Origin: JBBDYG01 sp040901765
GTDB lineage: Bacteria > Planctomycetota > Planctomycetia > Pirellulales > Lacipirellulaceae
DNA: 64,000 nucleotides
Direction: 5' to 3'
Assembly (NCBI GenBank): GCA_040901765.1
Contig: JBBDYG010000105.1
Span: forward strand, 12,279 to 76,278
Below are positions 27,503 through 36,036 of this stretch, in pieces; the stretch's first letter is position 1; every line of letters starts with the position of its first letter. The translations under genes were made by a program, and so were the position numbers. The notes under the pieces are model-generated. The model saw only the letters and a program-made list of their open reading frames with translations, was not told the origin of the DNA and did not search any database.

Positions 27503-27705
27503 GGTAAATTCCTCGTAGTTTTAATTTCGTAGAAAAGCGTCATGTAACGAAGTATGTAGCCGCGACAGCGGCGGCATCGCTTAGCCGTGGGCGTCAGCCC
27601 ACGGGAAACGTCGCCTCTCTCGCGTCAAGCCGCGGAAGCGGCGACATCGTTTTATGTCGCCGCTGGCGCTGCTCAATGATTCCTGACACCGTTTACGTTC
27701 AACGG
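27503..27705. repeat. Duplicated spacer between PEP-CTERM paralogues 1 and 2
   Basis: Very similar to the spacer 29170-29390, so it belongs to the duplicated unit. It contains the hairpin CCGTGGGCGTCAGCCCACGG (27585-27604) and a GCGGCGACA/TGTCGCCGC stem (about 27639-27664), and includes the leader with CGAGGAA next to the start codon of paralogue 1. Confidence 0.8.
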
Positions 27706-29169
27706 CTAAGGGATTTGGCCGCTTGCGCGGCTGGGAATATCTACTCCATTGCCCCTTCTCCTTACTCGGCTGCAATGACCCGTTGCGACGATAACGAACG
27801 CCGCCACAACGAGCAGCACCATTCCCCCCGGCTCCGGCACCGCTTGCCCTGCGCCGCCCGCACCGCCCGGCGGGCCGAACTTGCTGCGCCACAGGTCGTA
27901 GCCCTCGGGCAAGTGCGGTTCGGTGTCGCGCCAGACGGTGTAGTCGGCGGCGTCGACCAGGCCGTTTTCGTTGTAATCGCCGGGTGGGATGTAGAGCGTG
28001 GGGATCGCAGTGAGCGAAGCGAGGCCTTCCGCGGCGAACTTGAGGCCCATTACAAACGCATCGGGCGCTGCACTTGCAAAGTTGGGATCGAATCCATCGA
28101 GTATGAACGAGCCGACGCCTTCGGCGCCGAAGTCGACAACCTCGCCGGCGACAATACTCTGCGGACCCGTACCGAAGTCGAGCGTCAATCCGCCGGCGCC
28201 CGCTGGCAACTCGGGCACAGTGAACGACGTTAGCGGAGAGTATTCGCTGGAGAGTTCGTAACTCGTGACCAGAGCGCCTTGGGACGGACCATTATTGGCT
28301 TGCGTCGGCACGGCCACGAATACGCTTTCTGAGTGGCCGAGGTCGCCTTGGACCGGAAAGGTGAGGAACGTTCCTGTCACCTGCTCGGGCTGGTCGGAGG
28401 CATCCTGCTCCCGATCTGGGGCCGGGGGTCCAGCGATGGGGCGTTGCGGTACTCGACCCGGAAATACTCCATCAAACGTCCAACTGGCGGAAAACTGCCC
28501 AAGGGCGTTAAGTCCACCGAAAACATTAGAGGCCCCAATGCCGAATTTCTGCAGCACGAGCGTCCAAATCCCCGGCGTCAAATGGGTGCCGTCGCCACCG
28601 CTGAATTGATTATTCCGCCATATCGAAACCGTTCCGTATCCAGTATTAAACGTTCCGGCGCCAGGCGGGATGAAGTTCAGGTAGTTGGAGCGACTCTGAA
28701 ACACGACGTCGCCATCGGATTCATCAATTCGAAAATGGATGTTGATAATATCGCCACTTCCATCGCCAACTGCACCATAGGCGTCGCCGACAACGAGCGG
28801 GTTTTCAATAAGGTAGCCGTTAAGTTTGAGTATTTGGTCGATGGAACCGACCCCTGAAGCGAGCGAATTAAGCTGATAAGCAAAGCGACTCTCGCTTCTG
28901 GCATAGCCCTCCAGGCCCATGAATCCCGTTCGTCGGACTTCACCGACCACGTCGTAGCGCCGACGATCAATTGCCACGAAAGAGGTCGATCCTGCCTTTT
29001 GATCGGTTGTGAACGAGTCGGGGGGATTACCATCGTAGACCCCGGCATAAAGGTTGTACGAAAACTCGACACCGAGATATTCGATCGCGAAGCTCGTTGC
29101 CGGCAGCCCCAGCAGCAGCAACGCCGCAATCGGCGCGTGCCAGTCCCATCGTCGTCGGGTCATGTGCAT
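27706..29169 (-). CDS. PEP-CTERM protein with dockerin-like segment (paralogue 2)
   Basis: 487 residues from the ATG at 29169, which aligns with the start of paralogue 1 (both follow a CGAGGAA leader); an ATG two codons later is the alternative. Signal peptide APIAALLLLGLPATSFA. The N-terminal 270 residues are unlike the paralogues. The middle (SVFVAVPTQANNGPSQGALV) is a diverged homologue of the shared module, and the end from GLASLTAIPTLYIPPGDYNE onward, including the dockerin-like loop and the VPEPGGMVLLVVAAFVIVAT signal plus RVRRRGNG tail, is nearly identical to paralogue 3. The basic tail expected for exosortase sorting is present, followed by an unusual extra stretch (VDIPSRASGQIP). Confidence 0.88.
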   Translation of the reverse strand: MHMTRRRWDWHAPIAALLLLGLPATSFAIEYLGVEFSYNLYAGVYDGNPPDSFTTDQKAGSTSFVAIDRRRYDVVGEVRRTGFMGLEGYARSESRFAYQLNSLASGVGSIDQILKLNGYLIENPLVVGDAYGAVGDGSGDIINIHFRIDESDGDVVFQSRSNYLNFIPPGAGTFNTGYGTVSIWRNNQFSGGDGTHLTPGIWTLVLQKFGIGASNVFGGLNALGQFSASWTFDGVFPGRVPQRPIAGPPAPDREQDASDQPEQVTGTFLTFPVQGDLGHSESVFVAVPTQANNGPSQGALVTSYELSSEYSPLTSFTVPELPAGAGGLTLDFGTGPQSIVAGEVVDFGAEGVGSFILDGFDPNFASAAPDAFVMGLKFAAEGLASLTAIPTLYIPPGDYNENGLVDAADYTVWRDTEPHLPEGYDLWRSKFGPPGGAGGAGQAVPEPGGMVLLVVAAFVIVATGHCSRVRRRGNGVDIPSRASGQIP

Positions 29170-29390
29170 GAGTTTTTTCCTCGTAGTTTTGATTTCGGAA
29201 AACGCGTAGAGCAACGAAGTAGCCGCGCGAGCGGCGGCAGCACTTAGCCGTGGGCGTCAGCCTGGCGTCAGTCCACGGGAAACATCGCCTCTCTCGCGTC
29301 AAGCCGCGGAAGCGGCGACATCGTTTTATGCCGCCGCTGGCGCGCCTCAATGATTCCTGGCACCGCGGTCCGGGGGTTTACGCCCAACGG
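29170..29390. repeat. Duplicated spacer between PEP-CTERM paralogues 2 and 3
   Basis: Second copy of the 27503-27705 spacer, with the same CCGCGGAAGCGGCGACATCG core and a shorter, partly doubled GCGTCAG hairpin. Differences are small insertions and substitutions, which shows that the genes and their spacers were duplicated together. Confidence 0.8.
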
Positions 29391-30950
29391 CTAAGGGATT
29401 TGGCCGCTTGCGCGGCTGGGAATATCTACTCCATTGCCCCTTCTCCTTACTCGGCTGCAATGACCCGTTGCGACGATAACGAACGCCGCCACAACGAGCA
29501 GCACCATTCCCCCCGGCTCCGGCACCGCTTGCCCTGCGCCGCCCGCACCGCCCGGCGGGCCGAACTTGCTGCGCCACAGGTCGTAGCCCTCGGGCAAGTG
29601 CGGTTCGGTGTCTCGCCAGACCGTGTAGTCGGCGGCGTCGACCAGGCCGTTTTCGTTGTAGTCGCCCGGCGGGATGTAGAGCGTGGGGATCGCAATGAGC
29701 GAAGCGAGGCCTTCTGCGGCGAATTGCAGGCCCATGACCAAGTCGCCTGGCGTGAAGCCAGGGGCCGTTGGATCGATGCCGCTGAGCGCGAACTCCTGCG
29801 CGCCGCCGGGGCCGAAGTCGACCTCTTGCCCGGCCACGACCAGCAGCGATTGCTCGTTGAACGTGATCGACAAATTCTCCGCGCCGCCGGGCAGCGTTGG
29901 GATGATGAACGAAGTCAGCGGCTCATACTCGCTCGTGACCGTGTAGCCTGTGACTTGCGCCCCGGTGAGCGGCCCCGCTTCAACCTGTGTGGGAATGCCG
30001 GCGAAGAACTTGCCGGTGTGGCCTACGTTGCCGATGATCGGCATCGTTAAAGCGACGCCGGCGACGTTGGCGGCATCGGACGCCGGCGGCGGCTCGTCGT
30101 CTTCGTTGTCCGATGGCGTGGAGTACCCGGTGTTGCCCTTGCCGTAGTTCTCAAGAGTTTGGCCGGGGAAAATGTCGTCGAACGTCCATAAAAAGGAAGT
30201 GTGCGCGCGAGCAAACGTGTTTCGCGGGTTTGGGAAGGGTTGATCATTGCCAACGCCACCAATCGCCTCGGCGAAAGCGCCGGCAGCAGAGAAAGCAAGC
30301 GTCCACAAACCGGGATGCAATTCCAATCCATTTGGGTCTGCATCGAGTGGAGCTCCATTCAATAGGACGCCCCCGGCACCGATCTTGCCCGCGATGTTGA
30401 TGCCGTCGGGGATTGTAGCGGTCGAAATCGTCGCCGCGTTCGCGGATTTTACTTTAAGATTAACACTTTCTGAAACGAAGAATTCCAATAGTACTTCATT
30501 TGGATTCGGTGACGGCGCCGCCTGAGCCTTGACCTTTGTGCTCTGAAAATCAACGCCAGTGACGGGATCTCCAAAATACTGACTCAAAACGTTAGCTTTG
30601 TGAGTAACGCTGAGCTGACCATTCCCAGCGAACTCACGGTAACTTACAGAAATATCGCTCTCACTTTGCGATATGCCGCCCCAGTTGTTTTCGTTTGCGG
30701 ACGAATGAAGGCCGAAGCCACCCCCGGCATCGGAGAATGTCTCAGTCCATTCACGAGCTTCTTGCTGAACCGGTGGCTGACCGATGGTTTCTCCATAGTA
30801 TTCAACCCTGGCGTTCACAGAATATGACGCCCAGGCACGTCTCAGTTCGACCGGGCTTGCGTTGCCTGACTGGGAATGAAGTATCAGGAACAGCAGGCTC
30901 ACCGCGGCGATCGGCGATTGCAGGATGATTTGTCGATGAATTATGAGCAT
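29391..30950 (-). CDS. PEP-CTERM protein with dockerin-like segment (paralogue 3, mosaic)
   Basis: 519 residues with signal sequence (QSPIAAVSLLFLILHSQSGNA). About the first 255 residues are unique. The section from LENYGKGNTGYSTPSDNEDD through GLASLIAIPTLYIPPGDYNE matches paralogue 1 almost exactly, while the end from WRDTEPHLPEGYDLWRSKFG to the last residue matches paralogue 2. The gene is therefore a mosaic of its neighbours. It has the dockerin-like loop, a VPEPGGMVLLVV sorting signal and the RVRRRG basic tail. GAGG precedes the ATG by about 9 nt. Exported, exosortase-processed protein of unknown function. Confidence 0.88.
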   Translation of the reverse strand: MLIIHRQIILQSPIAAVSLLFLILHSQSGNASPVELRRAWASYSVNARVEYYGETIGQPPVQQEAREWTETFSDAGGGFGLHSSANENNWGGISQSESDISVSYREFAGNGQLSVTHKANVLSQYFGDPVTGVDFQSTKVKAQAAPSPNPNEVLLEFFVSESVNLKVKSANAATISTATIPDGINIAGKIGAGGVLLNGAPLDADPNGLELHPGLWTLAFSAAGAFAEAIGGVGNDQPFPNPRNTFARAHTSFLWTFDDIFPGQTLENYGKGNTGYSTPSDNEDDEPPPASDAANVAGVALTMPIIGNVGHTGKFFAGIPTQVEAGPLTGAQVTGYTVTSEYEPLTSFIIPTLPGGAENLSITFNEQSLLVVAGQEVDFGPGGAQEFALSGIDPTAPGFTPGDLVMGLQFAAEGLASLIAIPTLYIPPGDYNENGLVDAADYTVWRDTEPHLPEGYDLWRSKFGPPGGAGGAGQAVPEPGGMVLLVVAAFVIVATGHCSRVRRRGNGVDIPSRASGQIP

Positions 30951-30998
30951 GAGTGCATTCCTCTTACCTGGTTGAAGTGCGTCAATCGAGTATCTTCA

Positions 30999-31255
30999 GG
31001 GCCGTTCACGGTCCTTCCCGCGCCAGCGGTAATAGGCCCGCCGTTTACGGCGGGTTGTCGAGAACCGTCGGTTCCGCCAGTCCCATTCATGGGACTTCTC
31101 GCTGTCAGGCTTAATCCGCGCGTGTCTGGGATGGCTCAAGCCTGACAGCGAGAAGCCCTGTGGAGAGGGCTGTTTGGCAAACGGTTGATCCTGCAAACCC
31201 GTCGTAAACGACGGGCCTACTACCACCTGCGGCGGTAAGGACCGTGAACGGCCCT
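30999..31255. repeat. 257-bp nested palindrome (MITE-like)
   Basis: Outer arms AGGGCCGTTCACGGTCCTT and AAGGACCGTGAACGGCCCT are perfect complements; next come GGTAATAGGCCCGCCGTTTA against AAACGACGGGCCTACTACC, and in the centre a separate palindrome with CTTCTCGCTGTCAGGCTTAA against CAAGCCTGACAGCGAGAAG. It looks like one element inserted into another. No coding capacity is convincing. Confidence 0.85.
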
Positions 31256-31721
31256 ACAAAACCAGTCCGCCTCTACTTTTAGTCCTGCCGTGACCCCCAC
31301 GAATCTGTCGCGAATTTTTAACTATTTTGGCGGACCGGGTGGCGATGCTCCGCACAGACGAGGCGGAGACGCCGGAACAGCGCGGAAAACTGCGGAAAAC
31401 CAGCACCACCCACGAGAATCCGCAAAGTTTTTTACTCAATTTTCTGCCAGTAAGTTGCGAGAAGGCCTGTTACCTTGTAGCCTAGAGACTGGGTCTGGAG
31501 TGCCTTCGGTTGGCTCGGCGTCAGGCTCTTTTCCGTTCGTTCGGACTCTCGGCTAATGCGTTCGTTCCGCCATGCGGGGCGAAAATCAACATAGGACCGT
31601 CCAAACTGCTGCGACATTCGCGCGGCGATTGGGGTCTTTCTGCCAGCCGTCTCGGAAGGATTGCGCTCTGTTGCAATCGGCTCCCATGCGGCGACTAGGG
31701 AACAAGACAAGAGGGGAATTT
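31256..31721. other. Long leader region before a PEP-CTERM gene
   Basis: 466 nt without a supported gene between the nested palindrome and the next start codon. A frame open from 31572 runs into the gene, but it lacks a signal peptide and crosses the ribosome-binding site. The promoter of 31722-32663 is probably here. Confidence 0.5.
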
Positions 31722-32663
31722 ATGCAATTGAATGTTTGGAAACGCTGCAAAAACCCAGCGTGTTTGCTCGCCATCATCGCGTTCGGGGCGCTCAGTCCGG
31801 CGCATTGCTGGGCCATTGCGCTCGGCCAGGTCGACAATTTCAACGACGGCACGGTCATGGATTGGTTCGGTTCCGATCCGATCAACCTTGGGGATGACGG
31901 AAGCAGCGGTGCCGCCGGCGACGACGCCTTACGCGTCGAATCGTATTTTCCCGACGGGTCACCACCTCGGCTTTTGGCGTACACGTTGGAGCCTCGCTGG
32001 AAGGGCAATTGGACGGCCGCAGGCGTCGAGAAAATCCAGTTCGACATTCGCAATCCAAACGCCTTTGACTTGACGATCCGGTTAGGTTTGGCCGGCACTC
32101 CGACTGCCGGACCGAACGGCGATGGGGACACCTACGTATCGGCAAGCTCCGTGGTCATTCCAGCCAATAGCGGCTGGTCGCAAGCCTCGTTCGATGTGAA
32201 TGCGGCCGGTTGGCAAAACTACAACGGCAACAACATCGCCGCCGCGCTCGCCAACGTGACCCACTTTCGGATTCTGCACCACACCTTGGTGGATTTTAAG
32301 GGTGCCCAGGTCGCCGGCAAGATTGATCTCGACAACATCCGCACGGCTTCAGGCCAAGTCGACGGCGACTACAACGGCAACGGTGTCGTCGACGCCGCGG
32401 ATTACACGGTGTGGCGCGACAGTCAGGGACAAAACGGAGCGGACCTGCCGGCCGACGGGAATGGCGATATGACCGTCAATTCCTCAGATTACAGTTACTG
32501 GAAAGCTCGCTTTGCCAATACATCGGGCAGCGGCACGGCGGCGTCGAGTGAATCGAGCCTCGCGATTCCCGAGCCGGGCGGAATCGTGCTCGGTCTCATG
32601 CTGCTCTTGGTTGCTGGAATGTGGCGGTGGTGCGATCTACGCGCTGCGGCGAATCGAAGCTAG
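31722..32663 (+). CDS. PEP-CTERM protein with two dockerin-like repeats
   Basis: 313 residues. The ATG at 31722 follows GAGGGGAATTT and begins a signal peptide (PACLLAIIAFGALSPAHCWA). Residues about 30-215 form one beta-sandwich-like domain (DNFNDGTVMDWFGSDPINLG, ...KIDLDNIRTASG) of the kind seen in carbohydrate-binding modules. Then come two dockerin type I-like repeats, DGDYNGNGVVDAADYTVWRD and DGNGDMTVNSSDYSYWKARF, with Asp/Asn calcium-loop residues in both. The C-terminus IPEPGGIVLGLMLLLVAGMW with RAAANR is an exosortase sorting signal. Likely exported and surface displayed, perhaps binding polysaccharide; ligand unknown. Confidence 0.85.
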   Translation: MQLNVWKRCKNPACLLAIIAFGALSPAHCWAIALGQVDNFNDGTVMDWFGSDPINLGDDGSSGAAGDDALRVESYFPDGSPPRLLAYTLEPRWKGNWTAAGVEKIQFDIRNPNAFDLTIRLGLAGTPTAGPNGDGDTYVSASSVVIPANSGWSQASFDVNAAGWQNYNGNNIAAALANVTHFRILHHTLVDFKGAQVAGKIDLDNIRTASGQVDGDYNGNGVVDAADYTVWRDSQGQNGADLPADGNGDMTVNSSDYSYWKARFANTSGSGTAASSESSLAIPEPGGIVLGLMLLLVAGMWRWCDLRAAANRS

Positions 32664-32700
32664 CTCGTCGTCCATCTCGTTCACCTTGGATTCTCATCAC

Positions 32701-34182
32701 GTGAAGCACGTCATTTTCGGCTGCCTGGGGTTGTTGATCCTTTTCCCGGCAGGCGTTCGCGCCGCGAACCAAACTCCCGATTTGTCAGCAATTGATCTCA
32801 CCGGCAACGTGCCGTATCGCATCCAACTGCGCCAGTTCGACTTCGGTCCGGAAGAGATGCCCACCTTGCAGTCGTATGCCGCTGGCGTACACGACGGGAA
32901 ATGGGTGCTGATCTCGGGCCGGACAAATGGTCTGCATGGATTTACGAACAACTCCAGCACCAATTTTCCCGCCGCCGCCCAGAACCGAGAGGTGTGGGTG
33001 ATCGACCCCGTTAGCCGACAAAGCTGGAGCCGGCCGCTCGATGATCCGACATCCGGCCTGTCGGAAGCGACGATTCTCTCACTCACGCCAACCAATACCC
33101 AGTTCTATCAGCGCGCGGATCGGCTCTACATGACGGGCGGCTACGGCGTCGCTCCGGCAGGCGGATTCAACACGTTCGATACCCTGACGGCGATCGATTT
33201 GCCCGACATGATCGACTGGGTCGTCAGCGGCGCCGGCTCGGCGAGCGCTGCCATGCGTCAAATCGCCGATCCGGCCTTCAAAGTGACGGGTGGCGCCATG
33301 TATGAGATCGATGGACGCACACACTTGGTGTTCGGGCAGGATTTCGTCGGCGGATACAACCCCTCGAAGAATGGCACTTACACGAACCAGGTCCGCAGTT
33401 TCAACATTGTCGACGACGGTGTTCTGCTGTCGGTCAACACGCCCAGCAGCACGACGCCCGACCCTGCCTATCGGCGGCGCGACCTCAACGTTTTCCCGGC
33501 AATCCGCTCCGGTCCCGGTGGTTTGGAGAATGAGTTGGTGGTTCTCTCGGGCGTGTTCACCGAAACCAACGGCGCTTGGACCGTTCCCGTCGAAGTAGAT
33601 GCCACGGGCCAGACGACCATGGCCGATCCCAATTTGCCGAGCACCTTCAAGCAAGGCATGAACAACTATCACTCGGCCAAGCTCGGACTTTATTCCGAAG
33701 GCAGCGGCGCGATGCACGAAGTGCTGTTCGGCGGGATCAGCTTGCAGTACATCGACCCGGTCACTGGTCTGATTGCCACGGACGACAACTTCCCGTTCAT
33801 CAACGAGATCACCTCGGTTGCGATCGACGCGGCTGGCAACTACACGCAGCACCTGCTTGGCGAATTTCCCGAACTTTTGGACAACGAAGGAAAGCGGCTT
33901 CGCTTCGGCGCCAACGCGGAGTTTTTCCACGCCGAGGGCGTGCCGATCTACGATAATGGCGTGATCAAGTTCGACGAGTTGACTGGCCAAACCGTGCTGG
34001 GCTACATCTTCGGCGGCATCGCCGCTAATGCTCCGCATGTCCGCGGCGTGCCGGGCGCCGCTTCGGCCGCATCGGATTTGATCTTCGAAGTGGTCCTGGT
34101 GCCCGTGCCCGAGCCGGGCGCTTGGGTGCTGATCATCTCCGCCGGCATTGCCATGCTCTACGCGGCGCGTCGTCGCGGCTGA
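32701..34182 (+). CDS. PEP-CTERM protein with beta-propeller-like domain
   Basis: 493 residues. The GTG at 32701 begins a signal peptide (KHVIFGCLGLLILFPAGVRA); the open frame extends upstream into the preceding gene and was not used. The body shows repeating units such as AAGVHDGKWVLISGRTNGLH, REVWVIDPVSRQSW, ADRLYMTGGYGVA, GGAMYEIDGRTHLVFGQDF and MHEVLFGGISLQYIDP, with GG turns reminiscent of Kelch beta-propellers. It ends VPVPEPGAWVLIISAGIAML followed by YAARRRG, a complete exosortase signal. It lies 37 nt after the previous PEP-CTERM gene and may be cotranscribed with it. Function unknown. Confidence 0.85.
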   Translation: MKHVIFGCLGLLILFPAGVRAANQTPDLSAIDLTGNVPYRIQLRQFDFGPEEMPTLQSYAAGVHDGKWVLISGRTNGLHGFTNNSSTNFPAAAQNREVWVIDPVSRQSWSRPLDDPTSGLSEATILSLTPTNTQFYQRADRLYMTGGYGVAPAGGFNTFDTLTAIDLPDMIDWVVSGAGSASAAMRQIADPAFKVTGGAMYEIDGRTHLVFGQDFVGGYNPSKNGTYTNQVRSFNIVDDGVLLSVNTPSSTTPDPAYRRRDLNVFPAIRSGPGGLENELVVLSGVFTETNGAWTVPVEVDATGQTTMADPNLPSTFKQGMNNYHSAKLGLYSEGSGAMHEVLFGGISLQYIDPVTGLIATDDNFPFINEITSVAIDAAGNYTQHLLGEFPELLDNEGKRLRFGANAEFFHAEGVPIYDNGVIKFDELTGQTVLGYIFGGIAANAPHVRGVPGAASAASDLIFEVVLVPVPEPGAWVLIISAGIAMLYAARRRG

Positions 34183-34322
34183 CCGTTGCCCCTCATGCAA
34201 TCGGGGATTCTAAGTGCTATGATGGCAGCCACGGTTCGAGCTTAGAAACCTGTTTTTGAGTTGTTGGGCTTGGACTGCTCTCGAAAGTCACACTTAGGAG
34301 CGCGGGAAGATTAACTTCGGTA

Positions 34323-34532
34323 TTTGGCCAACGGCCATTTTCACCGTAGCCTGGGGCAACGCCCCAGGCAGGCGACACACACCGCCTCGCTTTGGCCAAA
34401 GGCCATAATCAATTCTTGTAACGCAACACACCGTGCGGAAGGGTGAATATGGCCTTCGGCCAATCATTTGTTTCGCCTTCCACTGCCTGGGGCGTTGCCC
34501 CAGGCTACGATGATTCAGGGCCTTCGGCCAAA
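34323..34532. repeat. 210-bp palindrome with GCCTGGGGC/GCCCCAGGC hairpins
   Basis: GTAGCCTGGGGCAACGCCCC and GGGGCGTTGCCCCAGGCTAC are mirrored, each a hairpin itself; TTTGGCCAACGGCC and GGCCTTCGGCCAAA form the ends, and an inner GGCCAAAGGCC/GGCCTTCGGCC pair lies in the centre. It occupies half of the 440-nt spacer between the PEP-CTERM gene and the ferritin-like gene. Confidence 0.83.
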
Positions 34533-34622
34533 CGCTCAATTGGTTTGTTCCCCCACGACTCGAATCCCTCGCGAAATGAACCACCAAAGTTATTCTTCCC
34601 TTATTTCTTAGGAGTCATCTTC

Positions 34623-35084
34623 ATGTCAAAAGCCAGTGTCTCCCGTGAAGATTTAGTCACCGGACTGAACGAAGATTTGGCCCGCGAATATCAGGCCATC
34701 ATCTCCTATGTCAATTACAGCCAGGTGCTCAAAGGCGCGCAGTACATGACGATCGCGCGGGAGCTAGAAGCCCATGCCGCCGAAGAGCTTTCGCACGCAT
34801 TGCAGGTCGCCAAACAGATCGACTATCTGGGGGCGATGCCGACGGTCGTGCCGAAGCCCGTCAAGACCTCGGAAAAAGCGGAGGAGATGCTACGCTTCGA
34901 TCTGGACAATGAATTATTGACGATCGCCAACTACCGAGTGCGGATTCGCCAGGCCGAGTCGCTGAGCGAGTTTGCGATGTGCGAAGTGCTGCGCGAGATC
35001 GTCGCCCAAGAACAGGACCACGCCATCGAGTTGGCGACCGCGCTGGGAATCGACGTCCCGCCCGTGCCAGAGTTAAAGGCGTAG
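34623..35084 (+). CDS. Ferritin-like di-iron protein (bacterioferritin/Dps-related)
   Basis: 153 residues, start ATG after TTAGGAGTCATCTTC. A four-helix ferritin-like protein with the classic di-iron pattern: Glu22 in helix A (REYQAI), the ExxH pair Glu55-x-x-His58 in helix B (EELSH), Glu97 in helix C (NELLTIANYR) and Glu130-x-x-His133 in helix D (EQDH). Likely stores or oxidises iron, protecting the cell from peroxide. The length is that of bacterioferritins, but the haem-ligand methionine cannot be assigned. Monocistronic between two repeat-filled spacers. Confidence 0.88.
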   Translation: MSKASVSREDLVTGLNEDLAREYQAIISYVNYSQVLKGAQYMTIARELEAHAAEELSHALQVAKQIDYLGAMPTVVPKPVKTSEKAEEMLRFDLDNELLTIANYRVRIRQAESLSEFAMCEVLREIVAQEQDHAIELATALGIDVPPVPELKA

Positions 35085-35154
35085 GCATTTCCTCTTGGCG
35101 AGCAAAAGGTAACCACAGGGGCACTGCGCGGCCTACGGCCGCAATCAAAGAAAG

Positions 35155-35237
35155 TAACAGAAGGAAACGGAGGAAGCAGAGAGAAGAATGAAGAATATAG
35201 CCACACTTTTCTCCGTTCACTCTGTTTCCTCCTGTTC
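35155..35237. repeat. Imperfect palindrome after the ferritin-like gene
   Basis: Purine-rich left part AACAGAAGGAAACGGAGGAA is answered by TTTCTCCGTTCACTCTGTTT and CCTCCTGTTC on the right. Its words resemble those of the other long spacer palindromes but the pairing is loose. Confidence 0.55.
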
Positions 35238-35266
35238 ATATTTTCTTGTTCAAAAACAAGATTTTA

Positions 35267-35387
35267 CGTAACAGTTCAGCCGTCTGAAGTGACACGCACA
35301 ATGTAGCGGAATTCGTGAGAATTTCGCGGACTAAACGACGGAATTCTCACGAATTCCGCTACGACTTCTATCCGCTGAACTGTTACG
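35267..35387. repeat. 121-bp near-perfect inverted repeat (MITE-like)
   Basis: Outer ends CGTAACAGTTCAGC and GCTGAACTGTTACG are exact complements. Inside, GTAGCGGAATTCGTGAGAAT and ATTCTCACGAATTCCGCTAC are also exact complements around a short centre. No ORF. Nothing else is visible in the 480-nt spacer between the ferritin-like gene and hicB. Confidence 0.88.
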
Positions 35388-35566
35388 ATTTTACGGATTT
35401 GTAATACGGAGAAGAATTGGAGTTGGATGGCACATTGAAACAAGTTATAGATTTGGATTCTCTTCGCGATTTCAACGCTACAGCAATTCCTCAGTGATCT
35501 CCGTGCCGCCGTGGTGAATAGTACGGGGCCAAGGATGATTGAGTCGTTCGTCAGACCTCGATCAAT

Positions 35567-35785
35567 TCACCCGATCGGATTGAGCGGCGGACAGTACCGG
35601 GGCGCGGGCACTTTCTTCCCAGCTTCCTCGGCCGCGGCCAACCAAGCCTCCTTGGCAATCAGCACTTCCTTTAGCGCCTTTTCGGGTGTTTCACCGAACG
35701 CGCTGCAAGCGAACAGGTCCGGAATATCGGCGATGTACCCGCCGTCCGAGTCGCTGGGCACGAGGTTGATGTGATAGTCGGTCAT
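35567..35785 (-). CDS. hicB: HicB family antitoxin
   Basis: 72 residues. The N-terminal fold MTDYHINLVPSDSDGGYIAD with IPDLFACSAFGETPEKALKE is the partial RNase H-like HicB domain. The protein ends PAPRYCPPLNPIG and lacks the C-terminal DNA-binding domain of longer HicB proteins, so self-regulation would have to differ. It should neutralise the HicA toxin encoded immediately upstream; the hicA stop and hicB start overlap in ATGA, so translation is coupled. No obvious frame damage. Confidence 0.85.
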   Translation of the reverse strand: MTDYHINLVPSDSDGGYIADIPDLFACSAFGETPEKALKEVLIAKEAWLAAAEEAGKKVPAPRYCPPLNPIG

Positions 35786-36036
35786 GCGTCGTCCACGATT
35801 TCGAGTTCGTACTCCTGCACGAAACGCAGGAACTGCTCCCCTTGAAAAGGCTTCACGGTGTGGCGGACCGATTGCAGGCTAAGCAGCCGGTCGGCTTGCG
35901 GGTGCATGAAGATGTGATGACCTTTACTCACGCGATCGAGTTCTAGGCCGAACGCCTCGGCCAGCGCGATCATATCGACAAACCGCACGCTGGCCGAACC
36001 GGCGATGATCTGCTCGAGCGTCTTGATCGGCCGCAT
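35782..36036 (-). CDS. hicA: HicA-like mRNA interferase toxin
   Basis: 84 residues from the ATG at 36036. HicA toxins have a dsRBD-like fold and cleave mRNA; the catalytic His lies in the SGSHHxF motif, here KGHHIFMHP with His40/His41. The N-terminal part (TLEQIIAGSASVRFVDMIAL, AEAFGLELDRV) matches the family's helix but is longer than the smallest HicA proteins. The start overlaps the stop of the oxidoreductase gene and the end overlaps hicB, both as ATGA, so the pair is coupled to a housekeeping-type gene. Activity is inferred. Confidence 0.8.
   Translation of the reverse strand: MRPIKTLEQIIAGSASVRFVDMIALAEAFGLELDRVSKGHHIFMHPQADRLLSLQSVRHTVKPFQGEQFLRFVQEYELEIVDDA

Noticed and set aside
33079..34200. 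373-codon minus-strand frame over the PEP-CTERM propeller gene
   Set aside because: Antisense shadow; the plus frame has signal peptide and sorting signal.
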